From Methylophilales bacterium UBA4017 (GTDB lineage: Bacteria > Pseudomonadota > Gammaproteobacteria > Burkholderiales > Methylophilaceae), in assembly GCA_002384685.1 (NCBI GenBank), contig DGAZ01000035.1, positions 1 through 5,505 of the forward strand: a DNA stretch of 5,505 nucleotides. The letters are read 5' to 3'. A program made the translations under genes and the position numbers. Positions 1 through 5,505 of the stretch are shown here, piece by piece. The first letter of the stretch is position 1. The number at the start of each line of letters is the position of its first letter. Under the pieces are notes generated by a model. It did not search any database and was not told where the DNA came from. It saw nothing but the letters and a program-made list of their open reading frames with translations.

Positions 1-306
1 ATTAAACCGAACAGCAACTTTAATCCAGAAAATGGTAAAGGTATCGGTGCCTGGGAAGTTGCATTAGGTTACTCTAAATTTGATGCATCCGATGTTACCG
101 AAGCAAGTGCTGGCTACGATATTACAGCAGCTATGGCAAACGAGGCTAAATCTTGGCGTGCCGGCCTTAAATGGATCCTCGATCCTAATACCCGCATGAT
201 GTTGAGCTATGTCGATACAGACTTTGATGTGAGTGGTAATACCTCAACTTACACAGGTATCAATGATGAGCAAGCCATCAATTTTAGAGCTCAGTTTGAT
301 TTCTAA
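1..306 (+). CDS. Phosphate-selective porin O/P-like outer-membrane porin, 3' part only
   Basis: The reading frame is open from base 1 to a TAA at 304-306, giving the last 101 residues of a protein whose start lies left of the window. The sequence alternates short amphipathic beta strands with polar, Asn/Asp-rich loops. Examples are GAWEVALGYS (residues 16-25), GLKWILDPNTRMMLSYV (55-71) and the final AINFRAQFDF (92-101). The GAWE..LRYS-like strand, the W-x-L-(D/N)-P-N-(T/V)-R turn and the RAQFDF end resemble the C-terminus of the OprP/OprO family. In that family, trimeric beta-barrels form anion- or phosphate-selective channels in the outer membrane. The terminal phenylalanine is the usual signal for insertion by the BAM complex. 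Assignment to the family is from memory of the motif pattern. Substrate specificity cannot be told because the pore-lining N-terminal part is missing. The gene converges on the ISC operon and ends 22 bp before the shared terminator. Confidence 0.8.
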   Translation: MKPNSNFNPENGKGIGAWEVALGYSKFDASDVTEASAGYDITAAMANEAKSWRAGLKWILDPNTRMMLSYVDTDFDVSGNTSTYTGINDEQAINFRAQFDF

Positions 307-328
307 GAAGATTTAATCTCCTAAATTT

Positions 329-358
329 AAAAAAGCCCGTTTATACGGGCTTTTTTTT
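329..358. terminator. Bidirectional intrinsic terminator between the porin and the ISC operon
   Basis: A perfect 6-bp GC-rich stem, GCCCGT (335-340) and ACGGGC (345-350), closes a TTAT loop. It is flanked by six A (329-334) and eight T (351-358), so the A/T tails extend the hairpin and supply a U-run on either transcript. It should end the plus-strand porin transcript and the minus-strand ISC transcript. The T-run on the right abuts, and at 357-358 overlaps, the complement of the fdx stop codon (357-359). The hairpin therefore starts essentially at the end of fdx translation. Confidence 0.9.
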
Positions 359-692
359 ATCCTTCTTTAGCTAAATTAACGGTGTATTTGGGTATCTCAA
401 TAGTGAGGTCATGATCATTCATGATGGCCTGGCAAGATAGTCGCGATTGGGGTGATAACCCCCAAGCTTTATCGAGCATATCATCTTCATTTTCATCAGA
501 AGGATTAAGTGATTGAAGCCCTTCGCGCACAATGACATGGCAGGTGGTACATGCACAGACCTGGTCGCATGCGTGTTCAATATGGATATCATGAGATAAA
601 AGGGCATCGCATACGGATGTCCCTTTCTTGGCTTCAATGATGTCACCCTCTGGACATAATTCATGATGGGGTAGGATAATGATCTTTGGCAT
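357..692 (-). CDS. fdx: ISC-type [2Fe-2S] ferredoxin Fdx
   Basis: This 111-residue adrenodoxin-type ferredoxin delivers electrons for cluster assembly on IscU and sulfur reduction at IscS, in the cytoplasm. The cluster ligands are the spaced cysteines C42, C48 and C51 in HACDQVCACTTC, followed by C87 in RLSCQA. The N-terminus (MPKIIILPHHELCP), the acidic helix DENEDDMLDKAWGL that family members use for partner docking, and the IEIPKYTVN end match E. coli Fdx in order and length (111 residues, from memory). C13 and C46 are also shared with the E. coli protein; C28 appears to be extra. The ATG overlaps the hscA stop as TAATG. Its Shine-Dalgarno GGAG lies in the last codons of hscA, about 6 nt upstream, which implies translational coupling. 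It is the last gene of the operon, and its TAA is followed directly by the terminator. Confidence 0.97.
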   Translation of the reverse strand: MPKIIILPHHELCPEGDIIEAKKGTSVCDALLSHDIHIEHACDQVCACTTCHVIVREGLQSLNPSDENEDDMLDKAWGLSPQSRLSCQAIMNDHDLTIEIPKYTVNLAKEG

Positions 693-2548
693 TAAAACTC
701 CAGTGTGTTAATGGTTTTTCCGGTAAGCGCCTTGCTAATGGAGTGATCCATTCTTTTAGCAGCAAAGGCAGCAGTTGCTTCGTTTAGTAGCTTTGTTTTT
801 TCTTCGATGAGCGCTCTATCAGAAGTCGCTAATGCCTTGGTAAGCTCATGCACCCTAACATGAATATGATCAATTTCGTTTGGATTGAGGAGATTCTTGT
901 CTTGTTCCAATGCGCTTTCTATCATCGCGATAATTTGCTGACCATCTACTCTTATTTCAGCAAGCGCTCTACTTTCTTTATCCTCTTCTGCCGAGGAAAA
1001 AGAGGACGCAAGCATTTGCTGAATCTGGTGATCTTCCAGACCATAAGATGGCTTAACTTCAATTGATGACTCAATCCCTGTTGACAATTCTTTTGCCTTA
1101 ACTGATAACAATCCATCCGTGTCTACCTGAAAGGTAACGCGGATTTTTGCTGCTCCAGCCACCATAGGAGGGATGCCTTTAAGGGTAAACTTACCAAGTG
1201 ACCTGCAATCTTTGACTAAGTCACGCTCACCTTGGACTACATGAATGACTATGCCTGTTTGGCCGTCCTGATAGGTGGTAAATTCTTGTCCCATAGCAAC
1301 AGGCAGTGTGGAGTTTCTAGGTATGATTCGTTCTACAATATCCCCCATGGTCTCAATACCGAGGGATAGGGGGATAACATCTAGCAGCAATAGTTCGTTG
1401 TTAGTGTTTCCCGCTAAAATATTAGCCTGCTCTGCCGCCCCCAGCGCAACCACTTCGTCTGGGTCAATATTGTTAAGCAAAGGCATACCAATAAATTGTT
1501 CTACCGCAACCTGAATGATTGGCATGCGCGTTGATCCACCCACCATGACAACACCCGTAATGTCTTTCGGTGTTAAGTCGGCGTCATGAAGGGCTTGCTT
1601 GATGCACGTAATCGTCTTGTTGGTTAGGTCAGCAGATAAGGATGCGAATTTTTCACGGGTAAGTGTTTTTTTTATGGTACCCAAACCATCAAAAGACTGA
1701 TTCACAGCAATCTCACTCTTTTCAGTTAAGCCCTCTTTAATTTTTCGCGATAAATTTTTGATGAGTTGTTTAGTTTTTATATTAGGCATTGGTGTATCGA
1801 AATCACTAATCATCCATTGCTCAATCAGATGATCAAAGTCATCACCCCCAAGAGCGCTATCACCATGAGTAGCCATGACCTCAAAAAGACCGTTTTCTAA
1901 ACGTAGAATAGAAATATCAAAGGTACCTCCGCCAAGATCATAAATAACAAAATTACCTTCTACTTTTTTGTCTAGACCATAAGCTACAGCGGCTGCGGTC
2001 GGCTCATTAATAAGTCTCAGCACGTTAATACCTGCTATTTTTGCGGCATCTTTCGTGGCTTGTCTTTGTGCATCATCAAAGTAAGCCGGCACGGTAATGA
2101 CTGCACCCATGATCTCACCACCTAATCTTTTTTCTCCCAGCTCTTTGAGTCTTTTTAATAATGCTGCAGACACCTCTACAGGACTTTTTAGTCCTTGCTT
2201 CGTATGGATGGCAATATTACCGGCACTGTCTTCTAGACTAACTGTGAAGTCCTCTGGACGAATATCCATTAAGCCTTTCCCCATCAATCTTTTGGCTGAT
2301 GCAATAGTATCTTCTGGCCCCTGGACCTGTCTTTTTTCTGCCTCCACGCCTACAAAGATCTGTTTCTCATCATAATGCACAATAGAGGGCATCATACGTG
2401 AACCTTCTTCATCTTCGAGGATAGTGGCTTTCCCACTGATTACTGAGGCAATGAGTGAGTTAGTAGTTCCAAGATCAATACCAACCGCTAAGCGATGCTC
2501 GTGTGGGAGTGTACTTTTTCCAGGTTCTGAGATTTGAAGTAATGCCAT
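692..2548 (-). CDS. hscA: Fe-S assembly chaperone HscA (specialised Hsp70)
   Basis: HscA is a cytoplasmic Hsp70 ATPase that binds the LPPVK loop of IscU and, stimulated by HscB, promotes transfer of the assembled cluster to acceptor proteins. The 618 residues match the family size (616 in E. coli, from memory). The ATPase domain spans about residues 20-385. It shows phosphate loop 1 VGIDLGTTNS (22-31), K86 in SAKRLMGK, VPAYFDDAQRQATKDAA (153-169), NEPTAAA (181-187), phosphate loop 2 DLGGGTFD (204-211) and the later VGGSTRMP. The linker is LLLLDVIPLSLG. The substrate-binding beta domain follows, and then a helical lid to the C-terminus. The N-terminal extension of about 20 residues before the first strand (MALLQISEPG) is typical of HscA rather than DnaK. 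The ATG follows the hscB TAA with no gap (TAAATG). The Shine-Dalgarno is weak, so coupling to hscB is likely. No catalytic residue appears to be missing. Confidence 0.98.
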   Translation of the reverse strand: MALLQISEPGKSTLPHEHRLAVGIDLGTTNSLIASVISGKATILEDEEGSRMMPSIVHYDEKQIFVGVEAEKRQVQGPEDTIASAKRLMGKGLMDIRPEDFTVSLEDSAGNIAIHTKQGLKSPVEVSAALLKRLKELGEKRLGGEIMGAVITVPAYFDDAQRQATKDAAKIAGINVLRLINEPTAAAVAYGLDKKVEGNFVIYDLGGGTFDISILRLENGLFEVMATHGDSALGGDDFDHLIEQWMISDFDTPMPNIKTKQLIKNLSRKIKEGLTEKSEIAVNQSFDGLGTIKKTLTREKFASLSADLTNKTITCIKQALHDADLTPKDITGVVMVGGSTRMPIIQVAVEQFIGMPLLNNIDPDEVVALGAAEQANILAGNTNNELLLLDVIPLSLGIETMGDIVERIIPRNSTLPVAMGQEFTTYQDGQTGIVIHVVQGERDLVKDCRSLGKFTLKGIPPMVAGAAKIRVTFQVDTDGLLSVKAKELSTGIESSIEVKPSYGLEDHQIQQMLASSFSSAEEDKESRALAEIRVDGQQIIAMIESALEQDKNLLNPNEIDHIHVRVHELTKALATSDRALIEEKTKLLNEATAAFAAKRMDHSISKALTGKTINTLEF

Positions 2549-3052
2549 TTATGATACATCCAGTGCGAACGTTTTTTGTTGTATTTTACCGGCAAGTTTT
2601 GTGAGAAATTTTAGTTTACTCAAATGGCTTAATGCCGATTCCCAGTCTTTTTTTTCATCTAGTGTAACCACCAATACATTTTCTATAATCTTTTTATCCG
2701 CCTCAATCTTATCCGACAGTAATTGCAGGGATTGTTCTTCATTGGCATCCTCTAACTCCTCTTCCCATTCCATTTGTTGCATAAGAAATTCGGGGGGTAG
2801 GCCAGACTCTTCTTTATCATAGTGCAATCTAATGAGGTAGGATGCTCTTTTGACTGGGTCCTTAAGTGTCTGATACGCATCATTTACCTGTGTAGACTTT
2901 ATCAGTGACTGCTGCTTTTCTGCGTCAGTACCAGTAATGAATCGATCGGGGTGAACAGATTTTTGTATCAGCCGATAATGTTGATTGAGGCTATTCATAT
3001 CTATTGTATACGCCACCGGAAGACTAAATATTTCAAAGTAATTCTGGGTCAA
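2549..3052 (-). CDS. hscB: J-domain co-chaperone HscB, TTG start
   Basis: HscB is the cytoplasmic J-protein partner of HscA. It escorts IscU to the chaperone and stimulates ATP hydrolysis. With the start proposed here it has 167 residues (E. coli HscB 171, from memory). Residues 4-12 (NYFEIFSLP) open the J domain, and HPD is at 34-36 with R37 next. VNDAYQTLKDPVKRASYL completes the J domain. The C-terminal three-helix domain carries EFLMQQMEWEEELEDA, the position of the IscU-binding face in the family, and ends in KLKFLTKLAGKI. No N-terminal zinc-finger extension is present. The frame is open up to another TTG at 3079, but that start would add the unlikely segment MRLWRELHG and overlap iscA by 31 bp. 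The TTG at 3052 overlaps the iscA stop as TTGA (4 bp) and has a purine-rich Shine-Dalgarno upstream, so I prefer it. The stop abuts the hscA ATG. Confidence 0.93.
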   Translation of the reverse strand: MTQNYFEIFSLPVAYTIDMNSLNQHYRLIQKSVHPDRFITGTDAEKQQSLIKSTQVNDAYQTLKDPVKRASYLIRLHYDKEESGLPPEFLMQQMEWEEELEDANEEQSLQLLSDKIEADKKIIENVLVVTLDEKKDWESALSHLSKLKFLTKLAGKIQQKTFALDVS

Positions 3053-3372
3053 ACCGTGAAGCTCTCTCCACAACCGCAACTATCTTTTACGTTAGGGTTG
3101 TTAAATTGAAAGCCCTCATTTAATCCTTCCCGCGCGAAGTCTAATTCAGTACCATCGATATATATAAGGCTCTTGGGATCCACCATAATTTTAATACCAT
3201 AGCTTTCGAACACATGGTCTTCTGCGGGAATTTCATCAGAAAATTCCAATACATAAGCCATACCGGAACAGCCGGTTGTTTTTACAGCTAACTTTAAACC
3301 CACGCCCTTGCCGCGAGACTCAAGATATTTCTCAACACGGGTCGCAGCTTTCTTTGTTAAGGTGATAGCCAT
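3049..3372 (-). CDS. iscA: A-type Fe-S carrier IscA
   Basis: IscA is a small cytoplasmic A-type carrier thought to bind iron or receive clusters from IscU and pass them to target apoproteins, especially for 4Fe-4S maturation. The 107 residues equal the usual IscA length. The three signature cysteines are present: C35 in TTGCSGMAY, and C99 and C101 in the C-terminal SCGCGESF. LDFAREGLNEGFQFNNPN just upstream is characteristic of the IscA branch rather than ErpA or SufA. The position directly after iscU also favours IscA. The ATG immediately follows the iscU TAA (TAAATG) and only a weak AAGA is present upstream, so initiation probably relies on ribosomes finishing iscU. The TGA stop is shared with the hscB start codon. 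Confidence 0.97.
   Translation of the reverse strand: MAITLTKKAATRVEKYLESRGKGVGLKLAVKTTGCSGMAYVLEFSDEIPAEDHVFESYGIKIMVDPKSLIYIDGTELDFAREGLNEGFQFNNPNVKDSCGCGESFTV
3062..3069 (-). promoter_or_regulatory. Ribosome binding site deciding the hscB TTG start
   Basis: On the minus strand this reads GGAGAGAG, with 9 nt between its last G and the TTG at 3052. It lies within the last codons of iscA (the CGCGESFTV end). No comparable purine run precedes the alternative TTG at 3079, where the upstream bases read AAAAGATAG. This supports the shorter HscB and coupling to iscA translation. Confidence 0.6.
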
Positions 3373-3753
3373 TTATTTTTTCTTAGACTTAAGGTCAGCA
3401 ACTGCCGCTTTAATTGCATCTTCTGCAAGTACTGAGCAGTGAATTTTAACCGGTGGAAGCGCTAGCTCTTCTGCAATAGCAGAATTCTTGATTTCCGATG
3501 CCTGGTCCAAGGTTTTTCCTTTAAGCCATTCCGTTACCAGTGAACTTGATGCAATAGCTGATCCACAACCGTATGTCTTAAATTTAGCATCCTCAATCAT
3601 GCCGGTATCCGATACTTTGATTTGCAATTTCATCACATCCCCACATGCTGGAGCCCCAACCATACCAGTGCCCACATTAGGGTCATTTTTATCAAATGAG
3701 CCAACGTTTCTGGGATTTTCGTAATGATCTAATACTTTATCGCTATAAGCCAT
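3373..3753 (-). CDS. iscU: Fe-S cluster scaffold IscU
   Basis: IscU is the cytoplasmic scaffold on which 2Fe-2S clusters are built from IscS-derived sulfur. The 126 residues show all functional elements: C37 and D39 in GAPACGDVMK, C63 in TYGCGSAIASSS, and C106 in KIHCSVLAEDA. LPPVK at 99-103 is the loop recognised by HscA. D39 is the residue whose replacement by Ala stabilises the cluster in studied homologues. Length and N-terminus (MAYSDKVLDHYENPRNVG) match the ISC type rather than SufU, and there is no NifU-like C-terminal extension. The C-terminus is lysine-rich (KSKKK), a minor family variation. A good Shine-Dalgarno AGGAG (3761-3765 on the minus strand) lies 7 nt before the ATG, in the 18-bp gap after iscS. 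This suggests independent, strong initiation for a scaffold needed in quantity. Confidence 0.98.
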   Translation of the reverse strand: MAYSDKVLDHYENPRNVGSFDKNDPNVGTGMVGAPACGDVMKLQIKVSDTGMIEDAKFKTYGCGSAIASSSLVTEWLKGKTLDQASEIKNSAIAEELALPPVKIHCSVLAEDAIKAAVADLKSKKK

Positions 3754-3760
3754 GTCATTT

Positions 3761-3765
3761 CTCCT
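3761..3765 (-). promoter_or_regulatory. Strong iscU ribosome binding site
   Basis: The minus strand reads AGGAG, 7 nt before the iscU ATG. Together with the one at iscS it is the clearest Shine-Dalgarno in the operon, whereas the downstream genes have weak or embedded sites. An out-of-frame ATG lies between it and the iscU start, but it is only 2 nt from the AGGAG and opens a reading frame of nine codons, so it is unlikely to be used. Confidence 0.7.
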
Positions 3766-3771
3766 AAAATT

Positions 3772-4995
3772 TTAATGTGCTGCCCATTCTACTTTATCGA
3801 TATCAACACCGTCTTGAAACATCTCCCATAATGGCGAAAGTTCACGCAACCTGCCAATCTTTTCCTTTAATAATTGTATAGTGTAATCAATGTCCTCTTC
3901 TTTTGTGAAGCGTCCAATTGAGAATCGTATTGAGCTATGAGCCATTTCATCTGATCTTCCTAATGACCTGAGGACATAGCTTGGCTCAAGACTGGCAGAG
4001 GTGCAAGCCGAACCACTAGAGACTGCAATACCTTTTATTGCCATCACCAATGACTCACCCTCAACATAATTAAAGCTAATGTTTAGGTTGTGTGGCACAC
4101 GCTTTTCTAAGTCACCGTTTACATAGGTTTCGTCGATTTCAGTTAAACCCTCATACAATCTGTGCTGCATTTTTTTAATGCGAGCATTTTCTTCCCCCAT
4201 CTCTTCTCGCGCTATACGAAAGGCCTCACCCATGCCTACTATTTGATGGGTGGCTAACGTTCCTGATCGCATCCCTCTTTCCTGACCACCACCATGCATC
4301 TGTGCCTCGATACGTATTCTTGGCTTGCGTCGAACATATAACGCGCCAATACCCTTAGGCCCATAGGTTTTATGTGCAGAAAAGCTCATGAGATCAACTG
4401 GTAGTTTTTCAAGGTCAATTTCTACTTTACCGGTTGCCTGCGCCGCATCAACATGGAAGATAATATTTTGTTCTCGGCAAATGTTCCCTAAGGCAGTAAT
4501 GTCTTGGATAACGCCGATCTCATTATTAACCATCATCACTGAAGCTAATACGGTATCAGGTCTGAGTGCTGCTTTGAATTTTTCAATGTCAACTAAACCA
4601 TCAGGCTCAGGCTGAAGGAAAGTGGTAGTAAAGCCTAATCGCTCCATTTCCCTTACTGCATCGATAACTGCTTTATGTTCGGTAGCCAACGTAACAATGT
4701 GCTTGCCTTTGGTGGAGTAAAAGTTACCAGCACCCTTAATCGCCAAGTTGTTTGATTCTGTAGCCCCGGAAGTCCAAACAATTTCCCTTGGATCTGCGTT
4801 GACCAACTTCGCCACTTCTTTTCTTGCAATCTCAACAGCTTTCTCGGCAGTCCAACCATATGGATGGCTCCTTGAGGCGGGGTTACCAAAGTCCTCAGTA
4901 ATGAACGGTATCATTTTTTCCGCAACTCGTGGATCTACCGGTGTGGTAGATGAGTAGTCCATATAAATCGGCATTGTCATTTTTTCAACTTTCAT
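3772..4995 (-). CDS. iscS: Cysteine desulfurase IscS
   Basis: IscS is the PLP-dependent group I cysteine desulfurase that converts L-cysteine to L-alanine and passes persulfide sulfur to IscU; in many bacteria it also feeds tRNA thiolation. Among 407 residues one sees the N-terminal PIYMDYSSTTPVDPRV, SGATESNNLAIKG (76-88), H107 in TEHK, and D183 in HVDAAQ for the PLP pyridine nitrogen. SFSAHKTYGPKG contains K209, the Schiff-base lysine, and SSGSACTSASLEPS contains the sulfur-accepting C331. The conserved tail LSPLWEMFQDGVDIDKVEW..H is the IscS-specific C-terminus that docks IscU, which separates this gene from its upstream paralogue. The chosen ATG has GAGG 5 nt upstream. It gives five more residues before PIY than E. 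coli IscS; an internal ATG at codon 6 or 8 is possible but has poorer upstream sequence. The gene begins 15 bp after the paralogue's stop. Confidence 0.98.
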   Translation of the reverse strand: MKVEKMTMPIYMDYSSTTPVDPRVAEKMIPFITEDFGNPASRSHPYGWTAEKAVEIARKEVAKLVNADPREIVWTSGATESNNLAIKGAGNFYSTKGKHIVTLATEHKAVIDAVREMERLGFTTTFLQPEPDGLVDIEKFKAALRPDTVLASVMMVNNEIGVIQDITALGNICREQNIIFHVDAAQATGKVEIDLEKLPVDLMSFSAHKTYGPKGIGALYVRRKPRIRIEAQMHGGGQERGMRSGTLATHQIVGMGEAFRIAREEMGEENARIKKMQHRLYEGLTEIDETYVNGDLEKRVPHNLNISFNYVEGESLVMAIKGIAVSSGSACTSASLEPSYVLRSLGRSDEMAHSSIRFSIGRFTKEEDIDYTIQLLKEKIGRLRELSPLWEMFQDGVDIDKVEWAAH

Positions 4996-4999
4996 AATT

Positions 5000-5004
5000 T
5001 CCTC
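5000..5004 (-). promoter_or_regulatory. iscS ribosome binding site
   Basis: The minus strand reads GAGGA, a few bases before the ATG at 4995, inside the 15-bp gap after the upstream desulfurase. It supports the first ATG (MKVEKM) over the two internal ATGs at codons 6 and 8, which are preceded only by an A-rich stretch. Confidence 0.6.
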
Positions 5005-5010
5005 GTGTTA

Positions 5011-5505
5011 TTAGGCTGCCATCGCAGCTAATTGTTTAAGTCTTTCTATTTCCATTTTCAGTGATGTAATAAAACTCTTTACTTGCTCTAGCGTTGTCTC
5101 TACACCCATACTTACCCTAATTGCCCCTTGTGCCAACTCCTTATCTATACCCATAGCCAATAACACATGGCTTGGCTCATTGCTGTTGCTTGAGCAGGCA
5201 GAGCCACTTGCTACAGCAAAGCCTTTTTTATCTAATGCGGTAAGTAGAGTCACCCCATCCAACCGTGGAAAAGCAAAAAAACTGGTATTAGGCAATCTCT
5301 TCGCTTGATCCCCAAAGATTACAGCACCCATCTGAACCAAATGCTGTTCCAAATATGATTGTAAGGGCCGTATTGTCTTATCAAATAGGACAGTATTTGC
5401 AGCAGCACGTTCACATGCTTTTCCAAAACCTATAATGCCAGCTAAATTTTCAGTCCCGCTTCTCAGTCCTCTTTCTTGCCCACCACCTTTAATAAAGGGC
5501 ACCAC
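5011..5505 (-). CDS. Second cysteine desulfurase (group I, NifS/IscS-like), 3' part only
   Basis: The frame runs off the right edge, leaving the last 165 codons or so, including the stop. The first visible codons (GTG GTG) lie inside the fold and are not a start. GGGQERGLRSGTENLAG follows the same pattern as the PLP-enzyme core in IscS. ASGSACSSNSNEPSHVL holds the sulfur-accepting cysteine (codon at 5194-5196). The long Cys loop places it in group I, unlike SufS. The PLP lysine lies outside the window. Only 60 residues follow the Cys, against 76 in the adjacent IscS, and they end in a helix (MEIERLKQLAAMAA) without the LSPLWEM...EW..H tail that IscS uses for IscU. It may therefore be a less IscU-dedicated or differently partnered desulfurase, which is an inference. 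The gene ends in an in-frame TAATAA, 15 bp before iscS, so the two are almost surely co-transcribed. Confidence 0.93.
   Translation of the reverse strand: MVPFIKGGGQERGLRSGTENLAGIIGFGKACERAAANTVLFDKTIRPLQSYLEQHLVQMGAVIFGDQAKRLPNTSFFAFPRLDGVTLLTALDKKGFAVASGSACSSNSNEPSHVLLAMGIDKELAQGAIRVSMGVETTLEQVKSFITSLKMEIERLKQLAAMAA

Noticed and set aside
419..664. Minus-strand alternative frames within fdx (419-664) and iscS (4653-4889)
   Set aside because: Each overlaps a well-supported gene in another frame of the same strand, and the translations show no domain pattern.
848..1066. Plus-strand open frame inside hscA (others at 1275-1514 and 2097-2375)
   Set aside because: These lie opposite conserved HscA sequence, have no recognisable motif and have no independent promoter or ribosome binding evidence. 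They are antisense shadows.
2601..2822. Plus-strand open frame opposite hscB, and similar ones opposite iscU (3488-3724) and iscS (4388-4615, 4748-4957)
   Set aside because: The Ser/Cys-rich low-complexity translations are typical of reverse-frame readings of conserved genes. No family features are seen.
3053..3079. Upstream extension of hscB to the TTG at 3079 (176 residues)
   Set aside because: It adds residues with no family counterpart, overlaps the conserved end of iscA and lacks a Shine-Dalgarno. The TTG at 3052 fits better on all three counts.
3730..3758. Short nine-codon out-of-frame minus-strand reading frame from the ATG at 3758, just before iscU
   Set aside because: Its ATG is only 2 nt from the AGGAG, too close for efficient initiation. 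The proper iscU ATG has ideal 7-nt spacing.
5503..5505. GTG at the right edge as the start of a short 164-residue protein
   Set aside because: The frame continues to the last base of the window, and the visible sequence begins in the middle of a cysteine desulfurase fold. The gene is cut by the window edge and is not a truncated protein.
3772..5505. The two desulfurase frames as one gene broken by a stop or frameshift
   Set aside because: iscS is complete with its own start and ribosome binding site. The upstream gene carries its own Cys loop, C-terminus and double stop. They are two genes.
1..5505. CRISPR arrays, tRNA or rRNA genes, insertion sequences, attachment sites
   Set aside because: Reading both strands showed no direct-repeat array, cloverleaf, transposase or terminal inverted repeats. 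Apart from the terminator hairpin the window is protein coding.

Overview
This window is most likely from the chromosome of a Gram-negative proteobacterium. It carries most of a housekeeping ISC iron-sulfur cluster assembly operon on the minus strand, facing the 3' end of an outer-membrane porin gene on the plus strand. The ISC proteins are close to the gamma/betaproteobacterial type. The HscA N-terminus, the fairly AT-rich composition (about 40% GC by eye), the phosphate-selective-porin-like neighbour and the tandem cysteine desulfurases suggest a betaproteobacterium, possibly an AT-rich member of the Methylophilaceae. That placement is an impression from remembered families, not a computed result.

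Layout from left to right: bases 1-306 are the C-terminal 101 residues of an OprP/OprO-like porin (+). Bases 329-358 are a symmetric hairpin with A/T tails that can terminate transcription from both sides. All genes from 357 to the right edge read leftward, so transcription order is right to left: a second, incomplete cysteine desulfurase (5011 to beyond 5505), iscS (3772-4995), iscU (3373-3753), iscA (3049-3372), hscB (2549-3052, start revised here to a TTG), hscA (692-2548) and fdx (357-692). Nearly every base is coding. Gaps are 15 and 18 bp around iscS, and from iscU onward the genes abut or overlap by 1-4 bp. No stretch of 300 bases lacks a gene.

How the genes work together: IscS takes sulfur from cysteine via PLP and passes it to the scaffold IscU. 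Electrons for cluster assembly come from the 2Fe-2S ferredoxin Fdx. The J-protein HscB brings loaded IscU to the Hsp70 HscA, which binds the LPPVK loop of IscU and drives cluster release with ATP. IscA is an A-type iron/cluster carrier. All key residues are visible: IscS K209 and C331; IscU C37, D39, C63, C106 and LPPVK; IscA C35, C99 and C101; the HscB HPD motif; and the four Fdx cluster cysteines. None of the complete genes is broken.

I do not see a previously undescribed system. The points worth a second look are the second desulfurase gene just upstream of iscS, the TTG start of hscB that overlaps the iscA stop, and the bidirectional terminator that begins inside the fdx stop codon and leaves no room for iscX. 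The operon promoter and any iscR gene would lie beyond the right edge.
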